Shown: in pieces, positions 56,916 through 64,000 of the stretch | Layout: each line of letters starts with the position of its first letter | How positions within the stretch are numbered: position 1 is the first letter of the stretch | Source of the DNA: an uncultured Collinsella sp. | GTDB taxonomy: Bacteria > Actinomycetota > Coriobacteriia > Coriobacteriales > Coriobacteriaceae | Direction of reading: 5' to 3' | DNA length: 64,000 nt | Assembly: GCA_900541125.1 (NCBI GenBank) | Contig: UQIK01000004.1 | Location: 1 to 64,000 of the forward strand | The notes under the pieces: generated by a model | Told to the model about the DNA's origin: nothing | The model's database searches: none | The model's input: only the letters and a program-made list of their open reading frames with translations | Made by a program: the position numbers and the translations under genes

Positions 56916-57713
56916 ATGGGTCTTGAGGGAATCAAGCTGATTGCATGCGATTTGGACGGCACGTTGCTGCATCCGGGGGATCACGAGCCGCGTTCCGAGG
57001 CCTTTGAGCTCATCGATGAACTGCATCGTCGCGGCATCGTGTTTATGCCGGCGAGCGGTCGTCAATATGCGAGCTTGCGCTACCTGTTTGCCCCGGTGGC
57101 CGATGAGCTCGCCTATGTATGCGAAAACGGAGCCCTAGTGATGAGCGAGGGGCGTGCCGTTGTCAAGCGTTCCATGGAGCGTAGCCTTGCTATGGATATC
57201 GCGAATGCCGTGGTTGCGTATCCCCATGCCGACGTGACCCTTTCGTGTGAGGGACACCTCTACACCATGAGCGGCAACGATGCGTTCGTCGACCATTTGC
57301 GCTATGAGGTCCACTGCGATGTGGCGGTGGTCGACCGCCCCGAGGACATCGACGAGGACGTCATTAAGATTGCCTTCCAGACGCCCGAGGTGAATCAGCC
57401 GGCGGCGCTGGAGTATTTCGAGCGCCTCTTTAGCGACCGTGTCGACGTGATGACGTCGGGAACCGAATGGACGGACTTTATCGGCTTTGATTCGGGTAAG
57501 GGTTCCGCGCTTGCCGATTACGGTCGTGCCTTGGGTATTTCGCCCGATGAGATGATGGCGTTTGGCGATAACGAAAACGACCGCGACATGCTCAACGTCG
57601 TGGGCCATCCCTATCTGATGGAGAGCTGCAACCCCACCATGCGCGACATCAACGACCGCGTCCGTTACGTGCGCACGGTCGAAGAGGAATTGCATCGCCT
57701 GCTTGCTGAGTAG
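56916..57713 (+). CDS. Cof-type HAD-IIB phosphatase
   Basis: Cytoplasmic sugar- or cofactor-phosphate phosphatase of the haloacid dehalogenase superfamily, type IIB. Motif I is ACDLDGTLL near residue 9, motif II MPASGR, then the Lys of motif III in DSGKGSAL, and motif IV FGDNENDRDML. The Cof cap domain lies between about 85 and 190. 265 residues is normal. The substrate cannot be predicted. ATG 56916 has GGGGGAAAG upstream. Confidence 0.88.
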   Translation: MGLEGIKLIACDLDGTLLHPGDHEPRSEAFELIDELHRRGIVFMPASGRQYASLRYLFAPVADELAYVCENGALVMSEGRAVVKRSMERSLAMDIANAVVAYPHADVTLSCEGHLYTMSGNDAFVDHLRYEVHCDVAVVDRPEDIDEDVIKIAFQTPEVNQPAALEYFERLFSDRVDVMTSGTEWTDFIGFDSGKGSALADYGRALGISPDEMMAFGDNENDRDMLNVVGHPYLMESCNPTMRDINDRVRYVRTVEEELHRLLAE

Positions 57714-57728
57714 GCATGTCCCGAACAT

Positions 57729-58109
57729 CTACCGGCAGTCGGGGCAGAGACCCTCGAAGATGGTGTAGTGCGACGTGACGTGCCAGCCGATTTGCTCGGA
57801 CGCCTTGGCGTCGAGCTGGGCATCGAAGGGGAGCGGTACGTCGATGACGCGGCTGCACGAGGTGCAGATGATATGTGCGTGCGGCTCGATGGTGCGATCG
57901 AAACGACTTCCGCCCGGCGTCTTGATGGAGAGAATCTCGCCGGCGTCGGCCAAGAGATTGAGGTTGCGGTAGACCGTACCGCGGCTGATTTTGTCATCCT
58001 GCGCGCGCACGACGTTGTAGATTTCGTCGGCGGTGGGATGGTTATAGCTTTGGCGCACGGCGTCAAGAACCAGCTTTCGCTGCCTGGTATTCCTTCTTTG
58101 CACCGCCAT
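57729..58109 (-). CDS. Fur/PerR-family metal-dependent repressor
   Basis: Small regulator of 126 residues. An N-terminal winged helix (RNTRQRKLVLDAV; recognition helix SRGTVYRNLNLLADAGEI) is followed by the metal-binding and dimerisation domain with HAHIICTSC and a C-terminal CPDC, the two CxxC pairs of a structural zinc. The regulatory-site residues (for example His in SRFDRTIEPHAH) resemble PerR as much as Fur; which metal or peroxide it senses cannot be told. It is convergent with the HAD gene. A candidate promoter with an inverted repeat lies between this gene and the acylphosphatase gene. Confidence 0.85.
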   Translation of the reverse strand: MAVQRRNTRQRKLVLDAVRQSYNHPTADEIYNVVRAQDDKISRGTVYRNLNLLADAGEILSIKTPGGSRFDRTIEPHAHIICTSCSRVIDVPLPFDAQLDAKASEQIGWHVTSHYTIFEGLCPDCR

Positions 58110-58145
58110 GCGCCTCGCCTCTTTTCTGTCAACGGTCGTAGGTAA

Positions 58146-58175
58146 ATGATACCGTATTTAGCACACAATACTAAT
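58146..58175 (-). promoter_or_regulatory. Candidate promoter/operator of the Fur-family gene
   Basis: On the minus strand TTAGTA and TATCAT are separated by 17 bp; the spacer includes an imperfect inverted repeat (ATTAG...CTAAAT) that could be the regulator's own box. Weak evidence. Confidence 0.35.
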
Positions 58176-58581
58176 AACGAGGCGTGAAATCGTCTTCATT
58201 GGCAAGTGGGGCTCGGGCCTGGGCGTCTACGAGGCGAAAACGTGTTCCCATGCGCTCGTAGGAGGCATGAAGCGCCTCGAGATGAGATAGGACGTTTGCC
58301 GGAGCTCCCTGTATCTCCATCTCGACTGAGCCGTCTTCCATATTACGCACCCAGCCGGTGAGGGAGCGTGCCTGCGCGAGGTTGGTGTTGGTAAAGCGAA
58401 AGCCAACGCCTTGGACTTGCCCCGCCCAGCGCAGGAAATAGCGCAGGGGAGTGTCTTGAGTGGCCTCGTCGCTTGCGAGCACAGTAAGCCTGCGGCGCAG
58501 CTCGAGCTCGACGTTTGATGGTTTTTGAGGCTCTCGACTGCCGCCGGTGACGCTGGAGAAGAACGTATCGAAGAGGCCCAT
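58171..58581 (-). CDS. Acylphosphatase with N-terminal extension
   Basis: Hydrolyses acyl phosphates such as acetyl- or carbamoyl-phosphate. The domain starts near residue 47 with LRYFLRWAGQVQGVGFRFT, where Arg in GVGFR binds the phosphate, and SLTGWVRNMEDGSVEMEIQG holds the catalytic Asn. The 46 residues before the domain (Ser- and charge-rich) are not part of the usual ~90-residue enzyme; their role is unknown. The start ATG 58581 is 2 bp after the stop of the dehydrogenase gene, so they form an operon. Confidence 0.88.
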   Translation of the reverse strand: MGLFDTFFSSVTGGSREPQKPSNVELELRRRLTVLASDEATQDTPLRYFLRWAGQVQGVGFRFTNTNLAQARSLTGWVRNMEDGSVEMEIQGAPANVLSHLEALHASYERMGTRFRLVDAQARAPLANEDDFTPRY

Positions 58582-58583
58582 AG

Positions 58584-59690
58584 CTATGCCTGCTTGCCTG
58601 CGTCGGCCGGGAAGGTTATGCCGGCCTGCTGGCGCACGGCATCCATGATGCGCAGCGAGACGAGTGTGACATCGCGGTAGTGGCCAAGCTCATGGCGTCC
58701 CGCCGGGGTCTCCCAAATCTCTTCCTTAACGTTATCGATGCCGCCGATGGCGGTGATAAAGTCTGTGAGTTCGTATTCCATAGTGTTGCTCGATTTGGGC
58801 AGGTCGAGCACGCGGCCGTTGTCGCCCTGTTCGCGCGGTGCCTCGGTCGCCGAGCCGCGTACGACGTCGCCGCGATAGTCGATGCGGACGTTGCGGGGCG
58901 TGGACAGATGGTCGATCTGGATAGTGCCACGCTCGCCTTCGATTTGCGAGGGCAGCAGGTCATTCGTAATTTTGGAGTGCGCGAGCTCGACGGAGATCCG
59001 GCCACCGCCGTAGCTGGCGAGGATGGAACCGCAGCCGTCGATGGGGCCGTGCGTGAGCTGTCTCGTGGTGGGGTCGAGTAGAGTAGTCATGCTCGTAAGG
59101 CCGGAGGGCATGCCGAAAATCTCGACCATGGGCTCGACGGTGTAGACGCCAATGTCCATGAGGGAACCCGATGCCATATTGCAGTCGAAGATATTGGTGG
59201 CGCGTCCCGCGAGAATCTCGTTGTAGCGCGAGGAATATTTGCCAAAGCGCAATGAGGCGCGGCGGATGGGGGCGATCTCGCCCAGGGCGTCCTCGATGGC
59301 GTGGAAAGCGGGGTCGTGGAGGGGACGCATGGCCTCGAGGGCCACGACACCTGCTACCTCGGCAGCGCGGAAGACTTCCAGCGCCTGCACTTCGGTGGCG
59401 CAGAAGGGCTTCTCGACGATGACATGCTTGCCACCGGCGATGCAGGCAAGGGCCTGCTCGTAGTGAAGTGCGTTAGGGCTGCCGATATAGACGGCGTCGA
59501 CGTCGACGGCTGCCGCAAGCTCATCGAGTGACGTAAAGTTTCGCTCGCCACCGCGCTCGGCGGTAAAGGCAGTACCGCGATTGGCGTCGCGTGAAAGCGT
59601 GCCCACAAACGCGGCTTGGTCGTTGGCGTTGACGACTTGGATAAAGTCGTCGGTGATCATGGATGTGCCGATGGTTGCGATGCGCAGCAT
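58584..59690 (-). CDS. Gfo/Idh/MocA-family oxidoreductase
   Basis: NAD(P)-dependent dehydrogenase acting on a sugar, inositol or similar; 368 residues. The Rossmann start is RIATIGTSMITDDFI (GxGxx-like, with Ser/Thr in place of the third Gly). VDAVYIGSPNALHYEQA, GKHVIVEKPFCATEVQA (EKP motif) and MDIGVYTVEPM (DIG motif with the family His replaced by nearby residues) follow. The substrate is unknown. ATG 59690 has AGGGGGACAC upstream; the open frame extends to 60203 in another gene's antisense and is not coding there. Confidence 0.85.
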   Translation of the reverse strand: MLRIATIGTSMITDDFIQVVNANDQAAFVGTLSRDANRGTAFTAERGGERNFTSLDELAAAVDVDAVYIGSPNALHYEQALACIAGGKHVIVEKPFCATEVQALEVFRAAEVAGVVALEAMRPLHDPAFHAIEDALGEIAPIRRASLRFGKYSSRYNEILAGRATNIFDCNMASGSLMDIGVYTVEPMVEIFGMPSGLTSMTTLLDPTTRQLTHGPIDGCGSILASYGGGRISVELAHSKITNDLLPSQIEGERGTIQIDHLSTPRNVRIDYRGDVVRGSATEAPREQGDNGRVLDLPKSSNTMEYELTDFITAIGGIDNVKEEIWETPAGRHELGHYRDVTLVSLRIMDAVRQQAGITFPADAGKQA

Positions 59691-59766
59691 GTGTCCCCCT
59701 CGTGCCGTTCGGTTTACAGGATGAGTGTAGCGCGAGGGGGGTAGGAAATGGCGTGCGAAAACGCCG

Positions 59767-60252
59767 TTACAGGTCGCTCTCGTTAAAGCCGGTGTCGATA
59801 TCGAGGTTGCTGCCGTCGGCCGCCGTGGTTGCGAGCTCATCGCAGCGCTCGTTGAGCTCATGGCCGGCGTGGCCCTTAACCCAGATGAACTCCACTTTGT
59901 GCTTGCTCTTTGCGGTGAGCAGGCGCTCCCACAGGTCGCGGTTCTTGACAGGCTGCTTGTTGGCGGTCTTCCAGCCGCGTTTTTTCCATCCGTCAATCCA
60001 GTGCTTGTTGAAGGCGTTGACGACGTACTGCGAATCGGAATGGACTTCGACGTCGCAGGGGCGGTTGAGCGCCTCGAGTGCCACGATGACCGCCATGAGC
60101 TCCATGCGGTTGTTGGTGGTCTTGGCGTAGCCGCGCGAAAGCTCGGAGGTGAAGGTCTTGCCGGCGGGGTTGGTGTATTTGAGCACGGCGCCGTAGCCGC
60201 CACGTCCCGGATTTGATCGAGCCGAGCCGTCGGTGTAGATGATGACCTTCAC
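59767..60252 (-). CDS. rnhA: Ribonuclease HI
   Basis: Cuts the RNA strand of RNA-DNA hybrids. The catalytic residues are visible: Asp in IIYTDGSARSNPGRGG, Glu in TTNNRMELMAV, Asp in EVHSDSQYVV and Asp in ELNERCDELA, with the His loop WVKGHAGHE. 161 residues is normal for RNase HI with its basic handle region (GWKKRGWKTANKQPVKNRDLW). The GTG start at 60252 has AAAGGA 5 bp upstream; the open frame begins earlier but without a site. Confidence 0.93.
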   Translation of the reverse strand: MKVIIYTDGSARSNPGRGGYGAVLKYTNPAGKTFTSELSRGYAKTTNNRMELMAVIVALEALNRPCDVEVHSDSQYVVNAFNKHWIDGWKKRGWKTANKQPVKNRDLWERLLTAKSKHKVEFIWVKGHAGHELNERCDELATTAADGSNLDIDTGFNESDL

Positions 60253-60351
60253 ATGGTTCCTTTCGTTGGGTACGTTTCGTGTGAGTGACCATTGTAGCGC
60301 CATGCCTGCCGGGGGCTAGCAATCTACGATTTCTACCCCGTCTTCCGACAG

Positions 60352-61254
60352 TTAGTTGGCATGGATGATGCGGTTGAGCTCGTCGAGGTATTGCTGCAAG
60401 AGGGGAGAGGGCTTGCGCTCGTCGTGCATGATATAGCCTACGCGCATCGTTGGGGCGTCTGCTAACGGGATCGATGCCATGCCCCGTTGCATTTCATTGG
60501 AGAGGACGCCGGTCGACAGGGTGTAACCGTTCGACGTGATAAGTAAGTTAGTAAGTGTTCCGCGGTCCGAGATTCGTATGTTGCGATCGCAAGGGATATA
60601 GCTAAAAGGTTCCTCGGCGTAATAGAAGGAGTTTGAGGTTCCCTGCTCAAAGCTGTAGCGCGTATAGGGCGTGAGGTCGGCAAGGGACAGCTGAGGGCGG
60701 CGTGCGAGCGGGTGGCGCTCGCTGACGAAGACGTGGACCGTCGCGTCGAATAGGGGATGGAAGCTTGTACGGGCATCGGCAAAGGCCTTCTGCAGAACGC
60801 GGGCGTTAAAGTCATCCAGATAGAGGATGCCGATGTCGCTGCGAAACGCACGGACGTCATCGATGATCTGCGATGTGGTGGTCTCGCGCATGATGAACTC
60901 GAACTTGCTGTCGCGGCAGCGCTCGACCACGTTGACAAAGGCCTCGACCGAAAAGGCGTAGTGCTGGGCAGAAATGGCGAGGCGGGCTTGCGGGGTGCCG
61001 CCGTCCTCGTAGCGCGCCTCGAGCATGTCGGCCTGCTCGACGACCTGGCGCGCATAGCCCAAAAGCTCGGTGCCGTCGTTGGTGAGCGTGACGCCGCGGC
61101 TGGAGCGCGTAAAGATCTCCAGATTGAGTTCCTGTTCCAGGCTTTTGACGGCGTTTGAGATGTTGGACTGAGCGGTATAGAGGCGCTGAGCTGCGGCGTT
61201 AATTGAGCCGGATTCTGCCACGGCGATAAGAAAGCGAAGCTGCTGGAGGGTCAT
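60352..61254 (-). CDS. LysR-family transcriptional regulator, probable sulfur regulator
   Basis: 300 residues: a winged helix-turn-helix at 1-62 (MTLQQLRFLIAVAESGSINAAAQRLYTAQSNISNAVKSLE) followed by a periplasmic-binding-protein-like effector domain (ERHPLARRPQLSLADLTPY). It is divergent from the O-acetylhomoserine sulfhydrylase gene, so it probably controls that gene and its own. Regulators in this setting (CysB, MetR, CmbR types) commonly sense O-acetylserine, homocysteine or related compounds; the ligand here is unknown. The gap holds the palindrome GATAGCTATC as a possible site. Confidence 0.87.
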   Translation of the reverse strand: MTLQQLRFLIAVAESGSINAAAQRLYTAQSNISNAVKSLEQELNLEIFTRSSRGVTLTNDGTELLGYARQVVEQADMLEARYEDGGTPQARLAISAQHYAFSVEAFVNVVERCRDSKFEFIMRETTTSQIIDDVRAFRSDIGILYLDDFNARVLQKAFADARTSFHPLFDATVHVFVSERHPLARRPQLSLADLTPYTRYSFEQGTSNSFYYAEEPFSYIPCDRNIRISDRGTLTNLLITSNGYTLSTGVLSNEMQRGMASIPLADAPTMRVGYIMHDERKPSPLLQQYLDELNRIIHAN

Positions 61255-61270
61255 CGGCGCCCGTCCTTTC

Positions 61271-61280
61271 GATAGCTATC
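61271..61280. promoter_or_regulatory. Palindrome in the LysR-metY divergent region
   Basis: GATAGCTATC is a perfect 10-bp palindrome 16 bp from the LysR start, with a second GATA at 61290. It lies upstream of the metY -35 box, a typical activation site position for a LysR regulator. Confidence 0.45.
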
Positions 61281-61315
61281 TAAAAAACCGATAACAGGTT
61301 AGCGCTTTTAAGTGA

Positions 61316-61344
61316 TTGACCGAGGGAAACAATGCTCGTACTAT
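61316..61344 (+). promoter_or_regulatory. Promoter of the sulfhydrylase gene
   Basis: TTGACC (61316-61321), exactly 17 bp, TACTAT (61339-61344). Transcription would start near 61351, giving a leader of about 175 nt that contains the small ORF at 61413. Confidence 0.75.
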
Positions 61345-61412
61345 TCAAAACACACAAAGGCGGTAGGTAATTAAGCCAACCACGGAACCGGGATGCGAAA
61401 GGAGGCCCGCAT

Positions 61413-61466
61413 ATGAATTGCTTACCAAGACGAATGCCGGGCTCCTGTTTGCGCCCGTCGGCGTGA
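61413..61466 (+). CDS. 17-residue leader peptide with two cysteines
   Basis: ATG 61413 to TGA 61464-61466 encodes MNCLPRRMPGSCLRPSA. A full AAAGGAGG (61398-61405) stands 7 bp before the ATG, better than most real genes in the window. Cysteines are at positions 3 and 12. Located in the leader of a sulfur-assimilation gene, it looks like a translated regulatory uORF in which slow decoding of Cys codons would alter the downstream RNA fold. Confidence 0.65.
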   Translation: MNCLPRRMPGSCLRPSA

Positions 61467-61500
61467 TCAGGAGACAGCGACTTACTTCTCTCTTTTTATT
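61443..61500 (+). promoter_or_regulatory. Candidate attenuator hairpin overlapping the leader peptide
   Basis: CTCCTG (61443-61448) pairs with CAGGAG (61468-61473), with an alternative GCCG/CGGC pairing inside; a T-rich stretch (TTCTCTCTTTTTATTT, 61485-61500) follows. The 5' strand contains the codon just before Cys12, so a ribosome there would open the stem. Confidence 0.45.
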
Positions 61501-61527
61501 TACTTTTGTTCGATCAAGGAGATCATC

Positions 61528-62838
61528 ATGAGCCAGTTCATCAACAACCCCGAGCACACCTTTGGTTTCGATACCCTGCAGCTGCACGTTGGCCAGGAGA
61601 GCGCCGATCCTGCATCCGACTCCCGCGCCGTGCCTATCTACCAGACCACGAGCTATGTGTTCCGCAACTCCCAGCACGCCGCCGACCGCTTTGGTCTTGC
61701 CGACGCCGGTAACATCTACGGCCGTCTGACCAACTCCACCCAGGGCGTCTTCGAGGACCGTATCGCCGCACTCGAGGGTGGCGTGGCAGGTCTCGCCGTC
61801 GCCTCCGGTGCTGCTGCCATCACCTATACCCTGCAGGCTCTTGCCCAGGCCGGTGACCACGTGGTGGCTCAGAAGACCATCTACGGTGGCTCCTACAACC
61901 TGCTGGAGCATACGCTCTCCCAGTTTGGCGTCGAGACCACGTTTGTCGACGCTCATAACCTGGAAGAGGTCGAGGGGGCCATCAAGGACAACACCACGGT
62001 CATCTATCTCGAGACGCTCGGCAACCCCAACTCCGACATCCCCAACATCGACGCCATCTCCGAGATCGCCAAGAAGCACGGTCTGCCGGTTGTCGTCGAC
62101 AACACCTTCGGCACCCCGTATCTGTTCCGTCCGCTGGAGCATGGTGCCAACATCGTCGTTCACTCCGCAACCAAGTTCATCGGCGGCCACGGCACCTCGC
62201 TGGGCGGTGTGATCGTCGACGGCGGTAACTTCGATTGGAAGGCGAGCGGCAAGTATGCGCAGATCGCCGAGCCCAACCCCTCCTACCACGGCGTTTCGTT
62301 TGCCGAGGCTGCCGGTCCCGCCGCCTTCGCAACCTATGTCCGCGCTATCCTTCTGCGTGACGAGGGTGCCTGCATCAGCCCGTTCAACGCCTGGGTCCTG
62401 CTCCAGGGCACAGAGACTCTGTCGCTGCGCGTTGACCGTCATGTCGAGAACACCAAGAAGGTCGTTGAGTTCCTGACCGGTGACACCCATGTTGCCAAGG
62501 TGAACCACCCGAGCCTGCCTGAGCACCCCGACCATGAGCTCTACAAGCAATATTTCCCCAACGGCGGTGCCTCGATCTTTACCTTTGAGATTAAGGGTGG
62601 CCAGGAGGCCGCCTGGAAGTTCATTGATCATCTGCAGGTGTTCTCGCTGCTCGCCAACGTGGCCGACGTCAAGTCGCTCGTCGTGCACCCGGCTACCACC
62701 ACGCACTCCCAGCTCTCTGCCGAGGAGCTCGCCGAGCAGAACATCACGTCCTCCACGATCCGTCTTTCCATCGGTACCGAGAACGCCGAGGATATCATTT
62801 GGGATCTGAAGCAGGCTTTCGCCGCGCTGGACGAGTAA
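61528..62838 (+). CDS. metY: O-acetylhomoserine aminocarboxypropyltransferase (sulfhydrylase)
   Basis: PLP enzyme that makes homocysteine from O-acetylhomoserine and sulfide (or methionine from methanethiol). Cys/Met-metabolism PLP family signatures: FDTLQLHVGQESADP at the N-terminus, YGRLTNSTQGVFEDRIAALEGG, the PLP Lys in VVHSATKFIGGHGTSLGG, and SLVVHPATTTHSQL near the end. 436 residues fits MetY rather than the shorter MetB/MetC. ATG 61528 has AAGGAG upstream. Probable control by the divergent LysR regulator and by the leader peptide. Confidence 0.92.
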   Translation: MSQFINNPEHTFGFDTLQLHVGQESADPASDSRAVPIYQTTSYVFRNSQHAADRFGLADAGNIYGRLTNSTQGVFEDRIAALEGGVAGLAVASGAAAITYTLQALAQAGDHVVAQKTIYGGSYNLLEHTLSQFGVETTFVDAHNLEEVEGAIKDNTTVIYLETLGNPNSDIPNIDAISEIAKKHGLPVVVDNTFGTPYLFRPLEHGANIVVHSATKFIGGHGTSLGGVIVDGGNFDWKASGKYAQIAEPNPSYHGVSFAEAAGPAAFATYVRAILLRDEGACISPFNAWVLLQGTETLSLRVDRHVENTKKVVEFLTGDTHVAKVNHPSLPEHPDHELYKQYFPNGGASIFTFEIKGGQEAAWKFIDHLQVFSLLANVADVKSLVVHPATTTHSQLSAEELAEQNITSSTIRLSIGTENAEDIIWDLKQAFAALDE

Positions 62839-62898
62839 GGCGACTTGTGCAAGGACCCCTTGCGACTCGATAGGTATAACTGCATAAAATGCCTGCTC

Positions 62899-62939
62899 AA
62901 GACGCCTGTGCGAACAATGGTTGCACAGGCGTCTTTTTT
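62899..62939 (+). terminator. Terminator after the sulfhydrylase gene
   Basis: AAGACGCCTGTGC (62899-62911) pairs perfectly with GCACAGGCGTCTT (62923-62935), followed by T to 62939. In the next 210 bp, TTGACA at 62968-62973 is a good -35 box but has no matching -10. Confidence 0.94.
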
Positions 62940-63150
62940 GCATAGAGAGGGCGCAAAAACAGGGTTTTTGACATGCTTTATGCATTCGAGTTGTGGAAAA
63001 CTCCTGTTGAGAGGATGTGAGTTTTACGCAATTGACGTGCGCCTTTTGAGTAAAACCGCAGGTCGCGATTTGCTCGGGGTACTATGCAGCGCGATCGAAT
63101 CACACGCAGCTCAAACGCAGCAAAAACGCACTACGGAGGTTTCCAGCTAC

Positions 63151-63927
63151 ATGAGGATCGATTCACGAAAACCGAAAGCCGCCGCCCTTTCTGCCGCTCT
63201 GACCGTGGCACTTTTGGCGGGCGCCGGTGCAACTGATGCCCACGCGGCAACACTGTCCGACACGGTTGGATCCACGCCGTCCGAGACGACGCTGGTGCAG
63301 CCCGTCGACTATCGCAGCGACGGCTTTGGCTCCATGCAGGAGTGGAACGCCTCGATGGAGGCCAAGCGCGATTCCCTTGAGATGCGTGCTCAGATCATCA
63401 TGAACATGTACGGTGACTATGCCACCGATGACGAGCGCGCTGTACTGCAGAGTTGTATCGACGGTGCGGGCAGTCTTTTGACGATGGAGGAGGTCGACGC
63501 GAAGTCGACCGAGCTCGATGAGCTGCGCACTGCACTTGAGGATGCCAAGCGCGAAGCGCTCGAGGTTGCTGCCGCCGAGGCGGAGGCTGCCGAGGCCGCC
63601 CAGGCTTCGTACTACAACGCCGGTTACACTCCGTCCTACGCGTCTGCCGCGTCCTACGCGAACGGATCGGGCCTGACGCGCTCTGCGGGTGTCAATAACT
63701 ACAACGGTCGCCGCGAGACCTATTACAGCAGCAATGTGCTTTATCACTATCGCACGGGCGAATGGACTCAGGATTCTGAGGGCTTCTGGCGCGATTCCGA
63801 CGGCTATTACGTTGTTGCCGCGGGCGATATGGCCCAGGGCTCGACCTTTACGGGCTCCAAGGGTGATTGCAAGGTTTATGACTCCGGCTGCGCTGCCGGA
63901 ACCACCGATTACTACACCGGTTGGTAA
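63151..63927 (+). CDS. Secreted protein with coiled coil and Cys-containing C-terminal domain
   Basis: 258 residues, not assigned to a named family. A Sec signal peptide (residues 1-32, cleavage after AHA) exports it. Residues about 55-150 are charged and Ala-rich, with a likely coiled coil (EELDELRTALEDAKREALEVAAAEAEAAEAA type composition, near 115-150). A Tyr/Ser/Ala-rich linker follows. The C-terminal ~60 residues (ending with KGDCKVYDSGCAAGTTDYYTGW) resemble the end domain of secreted cell-wall hydrolases in clostridia and Coriobacteria, with two Cys that could form a disulfide. No catalytic residues can be named. ATG 63151 has CGGAGG upstream at 11-nt spacing. Confidence 0.7.
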   Translation: MRIDSRKPKAAALSAALTVALLAGAGATDAHAATLSDTVGSTPSETTLVQPVDYRSDGFGSMQEWNASMEAKRDSLEMRAQIIMNMYGDYATDDERAVLQSCIDGAGSLLTMEEVDAKSTELDELRTALEDAKREALEVAAAEAEAAEAAQASYYNAGYTPSYASAASYANGSGLTRSAGVNNYNGRRETYYSSNVLYHYRTGEWTQDSEGFWRDSDGYYVVAAGDMAQGSTFTGSKGDCKVYDSGCAAGTTDYYTGW

Positions 63928-63952
63928 TTTTTCTGCATCACGGATATTTGGC

Positions 63953-64000
63953 GGACGGGCGTCTTTACCGAGCTTTAGGGCAACGTAAGGACGTCCGTTC
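63953..64000. repeat. Inverted repeat cut by the window edge
   Basis: 63953-63968 and 63985-64000 pair at 13 of 16 positions (GCGTCTTTAC with GTAAGGACGT at the core). It may extend past the window. It follows the secreted-protein gene and could be a further long hairpin or a terminator. Confidence 0.5.

Noticed and set aside
61345..61527. SAM riboswitch before metY
   Set aside because: The conserved SAM-I or SAM-II cores are absent; the leader instead holds a small translated ORF.

Overview
The window looks like chromosome of a GC-rich anaerobic member of the Coriobacteriia, most likely Collinsella or a close relative. This is inferred from gene content and codon use: a class III (oxygen-sensitive) ribonucleotide reductase, WhiA next to RapZ, Opp-type transporters, LTA-synthase-like sulfatase and a GTG/TTG-tolerant start usage. 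No similarity search was possible. Almost everything is ordinary chromosomal core; no phage, insertion sequence, CRISPR array or resistance gene was seen.

Layout. 1-3.8 kb: end of an unidentified upstream transcript, then coaE, a lytic transglycosylase and uvrB. 3.8-9.9 kb (minus strand): two FAD oxidoreductases, the Mrp-type Fe-S carrier ATPase and an LTA-synthase-like membrane sulfatase. 10-17.3 kb (plus): uvrA with a LexA-box candidate, a YbaK-type deacylase, murJ and uvrC, so all three UvrABC genes lie within 16 kb. 17.4-28.1 kb: a predicted sialic-acid utilisation operon behind a structured leader: solute-binding lipoprotein, permease, permease-ATPase fusion, ATPase, an AXE1-type esterase, a second esterase lacking its nucleophile serine, NanA, NanK and NanE. 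28.1-30 kb: rapZ-whiA. 30-35.3 kb: glycolytic cluster gap-pgk-tpiA-gpmI followed by secG. 35.6-41.5 kb: a complete oligopeptide transporter oppABCDF. 42-48.2 kb: five tRNA genes (Leu, Gly x3 identical, Cys, Val: six genes in all counting each Gly copy), a PAS-GAF-SpoIIE phosphatase beside a STAS-HATPase fusion, and a GH13 glucosidase. 48.3-53.8 kb: nrdD with tandem NrdR boxes, nrdG, folE, an HD hydrolase and folB. 53.8-60.3 kb: YgjP-like peptidase, dipeptidase, FKBP, an orphan UreE-like protein, HAD phosphatase, Fur-family regulator, acylphosphatase, Gfo/Idh dehydrogenase, RNase HI. 60.3-64 kb: LysR regulator divergent from a sulfhydrylase gene with a cysteine-containing leader peptide, then a secreted coiled-coil protein.

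The least explained structure is a set of long intergenic hairpins. One family (41566-41684, 41868-41992, 51096-51234, 51413-51496) has perfect or near-perfect arms of 21-35 bp that differ between copies but surround conserved internal-loop sequences (GTCCTCGGACAT facing GTCCTGCGGGAT). Two copies have an exact 12 x 12 internal loop. A second family (26108-26197, 27256-27353, 45911-46014) shares conserved strands and shows compensatory base changes in its stems. Both look like undescribed dispersed structured elements; I did not recognise either.
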